In this document: positions 10,616 to 23,033 of the stretch, piece after piece
Layout: every line of letters starts with the position of its first letter
How positions within the stretch are numbered: position 1 is the stretch's first letter
Source: Lamellibrachia satsuma
Lineage: Eukaryota > Annelida > Polychaeta > Sabellida > Siboglinidae
DNA: 64,000 bases
Reading direction: 5' to 3'
Assembly: GCA_033239005.1 (NCBI GenBank)
Contig: BSQZ01000050.1
Location: forward strand, 3,615,001 to 3,679,000
Program-made: the position numbers and the translations under genes
Notes under the pieces: generated by a model
The model's input: only the letters and a program-made list of their open reading frames with translations
Told to the model about the DNA's origin: nothing
Database searches by the model: none

Positions 10616-11018
10616 GAAGATCTCACCAGCAATGACAGTCGATCAGCTACGTATACTGGTTACACATCGCTGCACACAGGTGTGCACACCCCTGTAGTAT
10701 GACGTCTTTGAACACGGATCATTCATGCGTATAATTTAGCGGGGGGGGTGAGGGGGTGAGGGGGTGGAGGCAGTTAGTGCATTGCCAATGCACCATTCCT
10801 GAGACAAATTCCTTTATTTATTTATACGTTTTGTGAGTCCAACGCAAGTTAAGACACGTACTGTGACTGTGGTATTAAATTACACTTAAAATGCATTGGG
10901 TAATTAAGGGTATATTGTTACATTTCAAAACACCGTTTTACGTTAAAGGACTAAATATCAAATACCTAGAATATGTTATGATTAATATATTTCGTACATC
11001 ATGGAACACCAGCGTTTC

Positions 11019-12033
11019 TTAATCGTTTTTGGCTACGACCCAAATTCCCCTCTCCAGGCTAGCTCGACGACTCATGCCTTCAAACAGTTCCCTAAAATAA
11101 GTACTGGTACCATAAATAGCTATAAAATAAGTCATGTTCCAATTGGGGTTTCTGATCTTTATCAATGCGAATCCTGGCGTTGAATTGTTAAATTGTCCTA
11201 GCAAGTTCTTCAAAGCGTGGTTATGTCGAAGACAAGCTACATTGTACGTGACGTTCTGGCAACAATCTCTTTCGGAACTCTTGATTGTAAGCGCAGAAAA
11301 TCTTGCTTCACATGAGTATGTTGTAGCAAAGTGCAGGAACACTTGGAATGTTTCACCTTCCAGAACCGGCTTTTCCTTGTGCACTTTGGCCCAGATTGCA
11401 CTCAACGATTCCTTTTGTTTTTATTAAATTGTAGAGAAGTGTTTCGTCATTTTGGATCTCGACGTGCTGCTCTTTCAAATTAGCGATGCCAGCTTCTCTC
11501 GTAGACCAACCAGTGTCTGATCACGACGTGTTCAAGTTGTAGACCTCAGCAAGGATATCCCAAAGGTAAGTCACTTGCTGCATCCACTTCGAATCTGAGA
11601 CTCGTGGGGGACAATTCTTCTCCAACAAGAAGATTTTAGCCTCTTCGCACAATGCCACCACCTCGCGACAGCCACCTCACATCGAGTGGTATAGCCGATT
11701 GGTTTCCTTCGCTCTAGCAGTGAAATCGTGACGTACTCCTAACATCGCTGGTGCATCATCACAACACACATTAAAGCACTGATTTCACGTCAACCATTTT
11801 TCCTTGATGAACGAATCCACCATTATGAAAATATCTTCTCTCCTCGTGGTGGTTAGCAACGGCCGGCAAAACAAGAAATCTTTTTCCATATCGTTTGGAC
11901 CTCGATAGCGAACATACACCATGAGTTGGGCATCGTCACTAACATCGGTCGATTTATCCGACTGAAGACTAATTTGCAAGGTTGGCAAATTTCTGACGAG
12001 ATTGTAAATACCACGGTAAATACCATTTCCCAA
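11019..12033 (-). pseudogene. hAT transposase relic (ZBED5/SCAN-D3-like)
   Basis: Minus-strand fragments in order. 12033-11785 carries LQSDKSTDVSDDAQLMVYV and DFLFCRPLLTTTRREDIF, matching the first catalytic region of the hAT RNase H fold. Around 11730-11780, CCDDAPAMLG corresponds to the CTDGAxSM-type motif. 11405-11019 contains VFLHFATTYSCEARFSALT, the family's conserved C-terminal dimerisation block. At least one frame break and internal stops lie between. ZBED5-like genes are domesticated or mobile hAT relatives found in many animals. The N-terminal BED finger is not seen. Confidence 0.75.
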
Positions 12034-12789
12034 TTTCTAGAGCTGAACTACCATGGTATTTACCGCCTCGTCAGATATACCTATATGATATCAAAATGTC
12101 AGAAACTGCCAGAAACTCCATTTTTGAGACATTTTCTTTAAACAATTCTCGCATGTCATTTTGTTTAATGTGTAGATTATATCAAATTAGTAATGCATTA
12201 GTAACCTGTTACATGTCATATGCAATTGCAACTTTTACTCTGTGCAGTCTATTATGTTTGCATTTTCTACCAATTTGTTAGCAGATAGAAATGATAACAG
12301 ATCTATGTAATTGTTGCAGCATGGTTTCACTTGGCAGCTAGCTTTTAAAAGAGCAGGAAAGGTGTAAAACACAATAGGGAAAGCATGAAAGAAGTTGGGT
12401 GGGTGTAGGTGCATGCCAGTGATAACATTGGAGAGGACTTCAAGGGACTGGGTTAGGACTGTGCACAGACCTGTGTGGCTGTGTCAATAAGCCAATTGGA
12501 AGCCAACAAGAGTTAAACTTAAGTAATTGAGACAGAACTGTAGTTGCACTGCTCATTGCTGTGAGCTGATAGTGAGCTACTCACAGCTTCATTGTGTAAG
12601 ACAAATCGATATCAAAGAAAGATTCAAGGCAGGTCCAGGCATTCGTTTGAAGACCCAATATCCAGAGCTGAACTATCAAGTGAGCTACAACTAATTTGTG
12701 TAAGAATATTATCTGAGTGCAACATTACTAAGTAGATATTGTCAGATTGACATAAAATAATAATATATAATGATGTTTTATTTCAGGCA
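12034..12789. other. No gene recognised
   Basis: Non-coding. An inverted repeat around GGTAAATACCA (about 12012-12065) marks the left end. CCAATATCCAGAGCTGAACTA near 12654 repeats a motif at about 12030, suggesting a small dispersed element. Confidence 0.5.
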
Positions 12790-13420
12790 AGAGCCTATAG
12801 AATTATAAATACATACAGGTAAAAAAACACATATGCACACATGATGAACAATAGATGTACATGTAGTGAGAAAAATATATATATAAATATACATACATGA
12901 CGTGTATTAAAAAAATATATAAGTCAGGATAAAAAATATATTTGTATAAAAGTACAAACATCATAAATAAAAGCGTACAATTGATCAATCCAATGTTTAA
13001 TCAATGGACTTCGATAATAAATAAAGGTGTGAAGATAATTCACAAAAAGTATATTGTCGGATTTTTCCAACCGGCATAAAAGGCTAACAATTTATGAGCG
13101 AATACGTTCATTAAAGGATTTAACATAATTAGTAGCGAACATATGGCTTGCACTACAGCGGGGTGATAGGTTGTGTATAATTCTAAAACTGTTGTTATAA
13201 GCGACTGTAATACCTTTCAGACTCTGTTTTTTTAAAATGACACCAAAGACTTGAGGTGTACTACAGTATGAATTAAATAAAGTTGTTTTAATGGAATTGT
13301 TGCATAAGTAAAATGTTCTGGCTAAAGCATTTGCCTGAGCATAAATACATCTTTTCTGCCTGGCAATATCGTCATCATCAGTAACAATGATACATTGTGA
13401 ATGCATGTAGTTTCACATTT
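12790..13420 (-). mobile_element. Non-LTR retrotransposon 3' fragment (jockey/CR1-like)
   Basis: The minus frame 13406-13092 has the end-of-RT signature: STPQVFGVILKKQSLKGIT, VAYNNSFRIIHNLSPRCSA and SHMFATNYVKSFN. This is the post-RT region of jockey/CR1-type elements, in which YNN-R-L and CSA-MF motifs are conserved. The AT-rich tail toward 12790 fits a 3' UTR. Only about 100 codons remain, a typical 5'-truncated copy. Confidence 0.7.
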
Positions 13421-13539
13421 TTCTCTGAGCTATATTATTAATGAATGTAATGTACCTTTAAATGTTGATTAAAATATACATTAATTGTATAAGTACAATT
13501 ACTCTTAAATGTGTTGTTCTTTTTATGCAAGAACAATTG

Positions 13540-13642
<103 letters not shown>

Positions 13643-13689
13643 CAACAGGATATAAACAGATTGTGTAGAACTGTACAAAGGTCCCACTT

Positions 13690-14160
13690 TACAATATAGT
13701 CAGGTTTCACAAATACAGCGCATCTGAAATAAGCTTTTCGCAGGCACGCCTGCCACTGCAGCCACTCTTGCTTTGACGTCGAGTTTCTGCCTCCTCCTGG
13801 TCATACAGTGTGTAACAAGCATGAGGTTGATCCCTTTCCTAGGCATTCTGCAAGCGAATCGGTAGTCGAGTTTCTGCCTCCTCACGGTCACACAGCACCA
13901 TGTGATATCTGGTCGCTCAAACGACCACATATTTCCCTGAAGTTGCAAATACTTCCTTCCCATGGGGGGCAGTCAAAAATTGCAATTTTACTGGAGAGGA
14001 ATGCAAAGAGCTCCCGTTTGTTGTCAGCAATAGGAAGGAAGTCTTTCCATTTGCGTAGCCCCTTGTGCTTACCAGCTACCTTTCCACGCCTTCCTTCACC
14101 TCGCATTTCTCGTGTTGACTGTTTAATGCTGCTGCTGAGGTACGCATCCCAGATCACAAC
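13690..14160 (-). pseudogene. PIN-like/Cys-rich multicopy family, decayed copy 2 (fragment)
   Basis: On the minus strand, 14157-13888 reads STREMRGEGRRGKV, then KWKDFLPIADNKRELFAFL and SSKIAIFDC. This closely parallels the block GTRKTRGKGVRIKV...NKSELFSLL at about 35130-35260. It continues into LCDREEAETRL, the counterpart of the family's CNHEEADSR motif. The EEAETR coding stretch then appears a second time 86 bases further on (13779 and 13865 on plus), so a local duplication lies inside the motif. Only the middle of the protein is left. Confidence 0.65.
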
Positions 14161-14540
14161 TTTAAACGTATACTATGCATATTCATATGACGGTGACTGG
14201 TAATTATTTTTTTCATAAAAAATATGACTGTGATAAAACAAATAGTATGTGACATATCTATTTAGTATCACCAGGGTAATATAAACAATAACATCTGATC
14301 CATTTCACCTTATATTTAATCACCACACAATTATACTACTAAGCCTCATTTATGGAACTGACTACCAAACATGCAGTTTTGCAAACAGTTATACTGATCC
14401 ATAGATGTGTGCCACATTCAGACATTTTAAAGAGATAATTAAACGTACGTTTCCCCTGGTGTGTTAATTATTAGGAAATTAGTGTTGTGTTTCCCCCATG
14501 ACACATATTGCGTGTCTTTTCGCTTATCCCAGTTTGCACA
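14161..14540. other. No gene recognised
   Basis: AT-rich flank between the PIN-like fragment and the 33-bp minisatellite. No motif or repeat seen. Confidence 0.6.
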
Positions 14541-15105
14541 AGCTTGTGGTTGAAGATTATCACAACAATTAGCAAACCGTGGTTGTAGATTATCATAACA
14601 ATTAGCAAACCGTGGTTGTAGATTATCATAACAATTAGCAAACCGTGATTGTAGATTATCATAACAATTAGCAAACCGTGGTTGAAGATTATCATAACAA
14701 TTAGCAAACCGTGGTTGTAGATTATCATAACAATTAGCAAACCGTGGTTGTAGATTATCATAACAATTAGCAAACCGTGGCTCTAGATTATCATAACAAA
14801 TAGCAAACCGTGGTTGTAGATTATCATAACAATTAGCAAACCGTGGTTGTAGATTATCATAACAATTAGCAAACCGTGGTTGAAGATTATCATAACAATT
14901 AGCAAACCGTGGTTGTAGATTATCATAACAATTAGCAAACCGTGGTTGTAGATTATCATAACAATTAGCAAACCGTGGTTGTAGATTATCATAGCAATTA
15001 GCAAACCGTGGCTGTAGATTATCATAACAATTAACAAACCGTGGTTGTAGAGTATCATAACAATTAGCAAACCGTGGTTGCAGATTATCATAACAATTAG
15101 CAAAC
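14541..15105 (-). repeat. 33-bp minisatellite, about 17 copies, open in several frames
   Basis: Unit close to ATTAGCAAACCGTGGTTGTAG followed by ATTATCATAACA. Because 33 is a multiple of three, frames stay open, giving a 222-codon minus ORF of an 11-residue repeat (FANCYDNLQPR) and a second ORF of a LIVMIIYNHGL repeat. No start context, signal or neighbouring exon supports a gene. Copies differ by few substitutions. Confidence 0.9.
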
Positions 15106-15472
15106 AATGTTTTATAACTAGCATCTTAACCTGAAATGGTCGTCTTGATTTTTTTTCTCGCTCGTCTCGTTTCACTATCATTTTGTAAACATTCGAACCG
15201 ATCTTGTATCGACATACCAGCTGATTTGTGGAAATTTACCATTCACTTTGAAAAAGGGTTCTGTATTCTATAACATATGACTATTAACAGATTCGCGAGT
15301 TACCTGATTTAACGACCAAAGTAAGTTATTGCATTGATGTTAAAAACGGTATGCATTATTTGATTAAACAGACGGCGCATATTACTTTATATATTCGTAC
15401 ACCACACGTATGAGCATCAATTAACCCAATTCGCGATGGGCTAAATCAATTGAGGAGATAGTCTTAAACAAC
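15106..15472. other. 3' flank of the PAN/EGF gene, nothing recognised
   Basis: Non-coding AT-rich sequence. If the PAN/EGF gene has further exons they would lie here or beyond the minisatellite. None is obvious. Confidence 0.4.
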
Positions 15473-16489
15473 TTACACAGTTTCCCCTGTCTTGGTAGCT
15501 GTGCTGGTCGCGGTAGCTCCTGCTGTTGTAGAGGTGGCCCCAGCAACGACTGTGGCAGCTGCAGCAGCAGTCATCACGACTCCGCCGACAGTAGCAACAG
15601 CGATGAGAGTTTTAGTCTGTTTGCTCAATCCGGTGCTGCTACTCTGATCTTCTGTTTGCTCTACGGTAGTGTTCGCCTCGGTCGTCGTTCTGGTGGAGGC
15701 AGTGGGCGCCTCGGTAGTGATGTTGGGGGTGGTGTTGGTGGCGGCGGTGGTTGTGTTGATTGTGGTGGCGACAGCGGGGACGATTGTGGTTGTGGTAGTG
15801 GTGGTGATGGTGGTGGTGGTGGTGGTGGTGGTGGTGGTGGTGGCGGTGGTAAGAGATTCGCAATAGAAACCCGCATAAGCCGCGAGGCACGAGCAGGTGA
15901 CTCCGCCGCTTGGGGTACTGCGACATGTTGCACCGTTTTGGCACGGGTTGTCTTGGCAGGTTTGTCTTTTCTCGCAAAACCAGCTCTTCCAGCCGCCAGC
16001 GCAAATGCAAGTGACTCCCACAGCACCGAGTCCGGCAGAAGTGCAAGTCGCTCCATTTCGACACGGATTGTTACTGCACCGATAATGCTTTGGACAGCGC
16101 AGAATAATCTTGAAGTAAGTTGAAATAATACCATATATTACACCTGAACCGGATCCGTGGTTTACATCGAACGTATATTCACATTGCACACCTCTACTCA
16201 CTACGGCAATGCAACTAACGTTCTTTAAGCACCAGTCTGCGCACTGATTCGCGGTGACTATGTTAGTGCTTGGCACAGATTGCTGACCTCTTGTGAATAT
16301 TATGTTGGCCTTTCTCTCTGTGCTGTCCCGACACCTGGTCGTCTGACGCCTGCTTCTCGTTCGCGCCTTGTCACTTTCGATATCAGAGTTGACACCTGGT
16401 GTGACATGGTAATCGGCGCTCGTGTGTTTTGTATGGTACAAAGTACAACATAAGAGTATGGTCGCTGTTATATAAAACAGAACCATCAC
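15473..16489 (-). CDS. PAN/apple-like, two-EGF, Thr-rich membrane protein
   Basis: A 338-residue single-exon frame. Residues 1-20 form a hydrophobic signal peptide. RTRSRRQT at 43-50 resembles a furin site. Residues 53-132 hold six Cys in a PAN/apple-like pattern (CADWCLKNVSC). EGF repeat 1 covers about 138-172 (NPCRNGATC, then WFCE) and EGF repeat 2 about 178-210 (NPCQNGATC, then FYCE). Residues 213-285 are Thr-rich with NxT sites, like an O-glycosylated stalk, and 295-318 form an Ala/Val-rich membrane segment. It should be a cell-surface or shed adhesion or recognition protein; the ligand is unknown. The stop codon lies within GTGTAAGT, which also reads as a splice donor, so the C-terminus may be spliced differently. 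The poly-Thr run comes from a GGT tract at 15795-15850. Confidence 0.75.
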   Translation of the reverse strand: MMVLFYITATILLCCTLYHTKHTSADYHVTPGVNSDIESDKARTRSRRQTTRCRDSTERKANIIFTRGQQSVPSTNIVTANQCADWCLKNVSCIAVVSRGVQCEYTFDVNHGSGSGVIYGIISTYFKIILRCPKHYRCSNNPCRNGATCTSAGLGAVGVTCICAGGWKSWFCEKRQTCQDNPCQNGATCRSTPSGGVTCSCLAAYAGFYCESLTTATTTTTTTTTTTITTTTTTTIVPAVATTINTTTAATNTTPNITTEAPTASTRTTTEANTTVEQTEDQSSSTGLSKQTKTLIAVATVGGVVMTAAAAATVVAGATSTTAGATATSTATKTGETV

Positions 16490-16515
16490 TGTTTCTCAGG
16501 CGACAACTGTCGTTG

Positions 16516-16581
16516 TGACGTCACGCATCAGACGTCATTATATCGCCTTCTGTTAACTGTCAGATCCAGAGTCTGACGTCA
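16516..16581 (-). promoter_or_regulatory. Cluster of cAMP-response-type sites upstream of the PAN/EGF gene
   Basis: Perfect TGACGTCA at 16516-16523 and 16574-16581 and a partial GACGTCAT at 16531-16538, all within 100 bases of the predicted ATG at 16489. This arrangement suits a CREB/ATF-bound promoter. Function is inferred from motif and position only. Confidence 0.45.
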
Positions 16582-16683
16582 CAATGGATAAGAAAGTAGT
16601 TATAGTGCTCCAATGACCAAGCCAAAGAGGCGACCAGTATGGGAGTGTCACGTCACTTCCGGTCGCAGAGCCTTCTGGGTACC

Positions 16684-16830
16684 CTAAGCACCCCCTAGCG
16701 GCGACCTATATATCCTAGAGCGCCCACTGGCGACTGGAGCTAACCCTAACCGCCCAACTGTTTGATTGGAGTGTTAACCCTAATGTCTGTCGACTGCTGG
16801 AGCTAACCCTAACTGTCGTAACCCCACCCA
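16684..16830. repeat. Block with CCCTAA-type motifs (left inverted copy)
   Basis: Contains GCTAACCCTAACC, GTTAACCCTAAT and GCTAACCCTAACT, beside AGCGCCCACTGGCGACTGGA. The reverse complement of the same compound motif occurs at about 24310-24350. Confidence 0.7.
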
Positions 16831-17229
16831 GTAGACGTTTGCGATCTTAACCATGACGGAGTGACCCATACGCAGCAATTAAGAATAGGGTTATTAATTA
16901 TCAACGATCAAAGGGACTAATGGAGACGAGAAACCAACGCAACACGGTATGGTACGAGTGCACACGTATTTTATTGAACAACACAAGCGAATAAGCAAAT
17001 ATGCAAATGAGTGTCATTCATAAAAATCGTGCACGATTAATGAGGTAAGGGGGTGAATGGCTCGAGGGTCTATCCGGAGGGAGTAGGGTATATGCTCGCG
17101 TTTCACGGAATGCAGCGGGCTACATACCATGTTAGGAATGCGGTCGTGTTGTATTCCGTAATATGACACCGCTCTACTGCGTTCCCGAAAGGACGCATTA
17201 AGGCGATACTAACAGCTGCACTAGTGGAT
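16831..17229. other. No gene recognised
   Basis: Non-coding sequence between the CCCTAA block and the direct-repeat copy. Nothing recognisable on either strand. Confidence 0.6.
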
Positions 17230-17356
17230 TTTGGTACTCGGGAAATGCGCGTTTTAAATAACCTGGCTATATGTAGTCATATTAGCGTTGTAGTTAAAGC
17301 GCTGGTTTGCCCACTGGATGTATGCAAGTCTGAGCACGTTGAAAGATAAGCCCGTC
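17230..17356 (+). repeat. Left copy of ~125-bp direct repeat flanking a minisatellite
   Basis: Begins GGTACTCGGGAAATGCG and ends near GATAAGCCCGTCA. It matches 18482-18608 with scattered substitutions; similarity ends abruptly on the right. Confidence 0.8.
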
Positions 17357-17639
17357 ATTTGCACAATGCTGTGCAGTAATTTATTCGATGCCAGCTATGG
17401 TGAAATTCGGGTTTCATTATTGTTATTTTTGTCGTTTCTCTAAGAAGAGTAGACCACATGACGTCTTGTCTGCATAAATAATAAAGACAGCTGGGTATAC
17501 ATCAACGAGTTGACCTGTATGCGTACATCTAACATATTTAGGGTATTGGTTATCGTATGAATTATACATAGCACGAGTAATGAGAAAGAGTACCGATTTG
17601 TCTAAGAAAATACCGCTGTTATATGTATTTTGTCACACT

Positions 17640-18480
17640 TAGTTACGTATGTAATGCTTTTAAGCTAAGTGTTTACCACATTTATCTGCATGTTAACACT
17701 TTTAAGCTAAGTAAATATCACTTTTATTTGTATGTTAACACATTTTAGCTACGTAATTGCCACGCTTGGCTGTGTGTTACTGCTTCTAGCATATTAAGTA
17801 TCACTTTAAATTGTATGTTAACGCTTTTAAGCTAAGAAATTACCACGTTTAGCTGTATGTTAGCGATTTTAAGCTAATTATTTACCACATTTACCTGCAT
17901 GTTAACGGTTTTAAGCTAAGCAAATATAACTTTTAGCTAAGTAATTAGCATTTTTAGCTAAGTAAGTACCATATTTAGTTCCAAGTTAACTCTTTTAAGT
18001 TAAGTAATTACCACATATGTTAAAACTGTTTAGTTAATAAATGACCACATTTAGCTGTATGTTAGCGCTTTTTAGCTAAGTAATTACCACATTTAGCTGT
18101 ATGTTAGCGCTTTAACTAAATAATTACCACATTTAGTTGTATGTTAACGCTTTTAAGCTAAGTACTTACCACATTTAGCTGTATGTTAATGCTTTTTAAC
18201 TAAGTAATTACCGCATTTAGCTGTGTGTTAACGTTTTTTAGCTAAGTAATGACCACATTTAGCGGTATGTTAACCCTTTTTAGCTAAGGAACTACCATAT
18301 TTAGCTGTATGTTACTGCTTTTTAACTAAGGAATTACCACATTTAGCTGTGTGTTAACGCTTGTAAGCTAAGTAATTACCACATTTAGCTGTATGTTAAC
18401 GTTTTTTAACTAAGTAATTATCGCATTTAGTTGCATGTTAACGCTTTGAAACGAAGTATTTACCACATTCACCTGTATGC
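17640..18480 (+). repeat. Degenerate ~43-46-bp minisatellite
   Basis: About 19 diverged units built on AAGCTAAGTAATTACCAC followed by ATTTAGCTGTATGTTAACGC. Units vary in length and sequence, so the array is old. Confidence 0.9.
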
Positions 18481-18481
18481 T

Positions 18482-18608
18482 AAGGTACTCGGGAAATACG
18501 TGTGATAAATAACACGGTTTTCTGTAGTGATATTAGCATTGTTGTTAAAGCGTTGGTTCGCACACTGGACGTATGCAAGTCTGAACAAGTTTAATGATAA
18601 GCCAGTGG
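18482..18608 (+). repeat. Right copy of the ~125-bp direct repeat
   Basis: Begins GGTACTCGGGAAATACG, continues TATGCAAGTCTGAACAAG and ends near GATAAGCCAGTGG. Pair of 17230-17356. Confidence 0.8.
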
Positions 18609-19307
18609 ACTGTGGACTCCGGTTGCCTTAGCAACGAACGAGGTGCGGCTAGCGCTGTTATGATCGATGTAACAACCTGCATAGTTGTAAGAACTGCATG
18701 TAGCACGTATAGTTTATGTTTGTTTTCGTACATTTGCATTGTATGACTAATCTTAGTTAATTGTGGTGCACTTTAATTTGCTAACTGTATATACGAGCGT
18801 CATAACAGCATGACGTTAGCCCTGTGATATGTCTGTCATTTTATAAACTGTATGACATTTCTTTACCATTTTCTAAAATATGTGTCATTTTTGCTGTACC
18901 ATTTTTTATTGAATGTACGAAAGATGGCCGCACCGGGTATCTGGTCATATGATACCCCTTTATGGTGGCGTATCGAAATTACACCGTTCGCCTTGTATCT
19001 TACCAACTAGAAGTATAAAAGCAGCGACCCAAACAATAAAATTTGACACGTCTGGAATTTACCCCATATCCTGTTAAAACTGACACAATTTTATATTTTC
19101 TTACAAAGTTATGGCATGTTTGGTATAAAAAATCAATATGTTATGTTGTCACACTCTTGTACTGAGAATAACCACATCGATCAGCTGTTCAACATGTCCT
19201 AATCCAAGTTATGTGTGGCATGCCTCATCGTATAGTTATCTTCGTCATCACATTATATTCCAATCACATATTATTCCAAAAGTATATTGTTCTTCATTAT
19301 TTTATCG
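18609..19307. other. No gene; TATA/AATAAA-bearing stretch and a dispersed repeat
   Basis: TATAAAAGC at about 19014 is followed within 30 bases by AATAAAA, an arrangement like that in LTR or repeat termini. 19211-19300 resembles 59220-59310 (GTGGCATGCCTC, later AAAGTAT-TGTTCTTC). Confidence 0.45.
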
Positions 19308-19810
19308 TCTCTCCTACCTCCAGCTACATCCCTGCTCCGTACACGCTGCCCCAACCATACAGTCCTCTGTCTCTACTACCTCCAGCCACATTCTGACGCA
19401 TTACACATTGCCTCCACCATGGAGTCCTGTGTCTCTCCTACCTCCAGCCACATCCTGGCTTCCGATACATTGCGTCCACCATACTATCCTCTGTCTCTCC
19501 TACATACAGCCACATCATTGCTCCTGATACATTGCCCCCACCATTCAGTATTCTGTCTCTCCTACCTCCAACCACATCCTGGCTCCTTACACACTACCTC
19601 CACCATTCAGTCTTCTGTCTCTCCTACCACTAGCCACATCCTGGCTACTTACACATTGCCTCCACCATACTGTCCTCTCTCTCTCCTACCACTAGCCACA
19701 TCCTGGCTACTTACACACTGCCTCCACCATACAGTCCTCCGTCTCTACTACCTCCAACCAAATCCTGGCTCTTTACACATTGCCTGCACCATATATTCCT
19801 CTGTCTCTCT
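19308..19810 (+). repeat. 62-bp minisatellite, first part (about 8 copies)
   Basis: Units built on CTACCTCCAGCCACATCCTG, then ACACATTGCCTCCACCAT and CCTCTGTCTCTC. The same array resumes at 21530 in the same orientation. Open frames across it are repeat translations. Confidence 0.93.
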
Positions 19811-21529
<1,719 letters not shown>

Positions 21530-22580
21530 CTCTCCTACCTCAAACCACATCTCTACTCCTTACACACTGCCTGCACCATATATTCCTCCGTCTCTACTAC
21601 CGCCAACCAAATCCTGGCTCTTTACACATTGCCTGCACCATATATTCCTCTGTCTCTCCTACCTCCAGCCACATCCTGGCTACTTACACACTGCCTCCAC
21701 CATACTGTCCTCTGTCTTTCCTACCACTAGCCACATCCTGGCTACTTACACACTGCCTCCACCATACTGTCCTCTGTCTCTCCTACCACTAGCCACATCC
21801 TGGTTACTTACACACTGCCTCCGCCATACAGTCCTCCGTCTCTACTACCTCTAACCAAATCCTGGATCTTTACACATTGCCTGCACCATATATTCCTATG
21901 TCTCTACTTCCTCCAACCAAATCCTGGCTCTTTACACATTGCCTGCACCATATATTCCTCCGTCTCTACTACCGCCAACCAAATCCTGGCTCTTTACACA
22001 TTGCCTGCACCATATATTCCTCTGACTCTCCTACCTCCAGCCACATCCTGGCGACTTACACACTGCCTCCAACATACAATCCACTGTCTTTCCTACCTCC
22101 AGCCACATCCCTCCTCCTTACATACTGCCTCCGCCATACAGTCCTCTCTTTCTCCTACCTCCAGCACCATCCTGGCTCCTAATACATTGCGTCCATCATA
22201 CAATCCTCTGTCTTTTCTACCTCCAGCCACACCCTTGCTCCTTACACATTACCTCCACCACACTGTCCTCTGTTGCTCCAACCTCCAGCCACATCCTGGT
22301 TCCTGATACATTGCATCCACCAAACTGTCCTCTGTCTCTCCTACCATTAACCACATCCTGACTACTTACACATTACCTCCACCATACAGTCAACTGTCTT
22401 TCATACCTCCAGCCACGTCCCTGCTCCTTACACACTGCCTCCGCCATACAGTCCTCCGTCTCTACTACCTCCAACCAAATCCTGGCTCTTTACACTTTGC
22501 CTACACCATACAGTCCTCTGTCTCTCCTACCTCCAGCCACATCCTAGCTACTTACACACTGCCTCCTCCATACAGTCCAC
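21530..22580 (+). repeat. 62-bp minisatellite, second part (about 17 copies)
   Basis: Continuation of the array at 19308-19810 after the insertion. Higher-order similarity is visible among units, for example repeated ACCGCCAACCAAATCCTGGC variants. Confidence 0.93.
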
Positions 22581-22589
22581 ATACTTTCC

Positions 22590-22745
22590 TGTATTGTAGG
22601 TCCAAGGACCTACAACTTTATGTATTGTAGGTCAAAATACCTACAACTTTATGTATTGTAGGTCCAAAGACCTGCTACTTTATGTATTGTAGGTCCAAAA
22701 ACATATATCTTTTAGTATTGTAGGCCCAAAGACCTACAACTTTAT
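22590..22745 (+). repeat. 31-bp repeat with an internal hairpin, five copies
   Basis: Unit TGTATTGTAGGTCCAAGG followed by ACCTACAACTTTA. GTAGGTCC and GGACCTAC form an 8-bp stem around AA; later copies partly lose the pairing. Confidence 0.88.
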
Positions 22746-23033
22746 GTTTTGTATATATACCTTCTGTTCACACATGATCATATATATATTTTACACACGA
22801 CATATGTATTCTATTTAATCAAAGGAATGGAACGTGTTGTCATATTCCTACGAGTGACCCCCCTCCATAGTTGAAAGGGAAACCGTATTCAATGATATTG
22901 GACATAGTGGACAACAATAGCCATTGTCTTGTAAATATCTTATATACCTCCACCACCACCACCACAACCACCCCGCACGCACTATATAGATGTACTGAGG
23001 GTCAGTCCCCTCTCAGTTGTAGACGCATGTCCG
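22746..23033. other. No gene recognised
   Basis: Spacer between arrays. A short ACC-rich run at 22950-22970 gives a poly-Thr frame with no other support. Confidence 0.6.

Larger units (their letters stand above)
9991..11018. other. No gene recognised; short repeats
   Basis: AT-rich. Contains three copies of an 18-bp unit (10503-10556) and a 20-bp palindrome (10596-10615). The frame 10110-10367 encodes hydrophobic, low-complexity peptide with no recognisable motif. Confidence 0.6.

Noticed and set aside
15639..16134. Gly-, His- and Pro-rich ORFs over the PAN/EGF gene
   Set aside because: Shadow frames of the GGT tract that encodes the Thr stalk.
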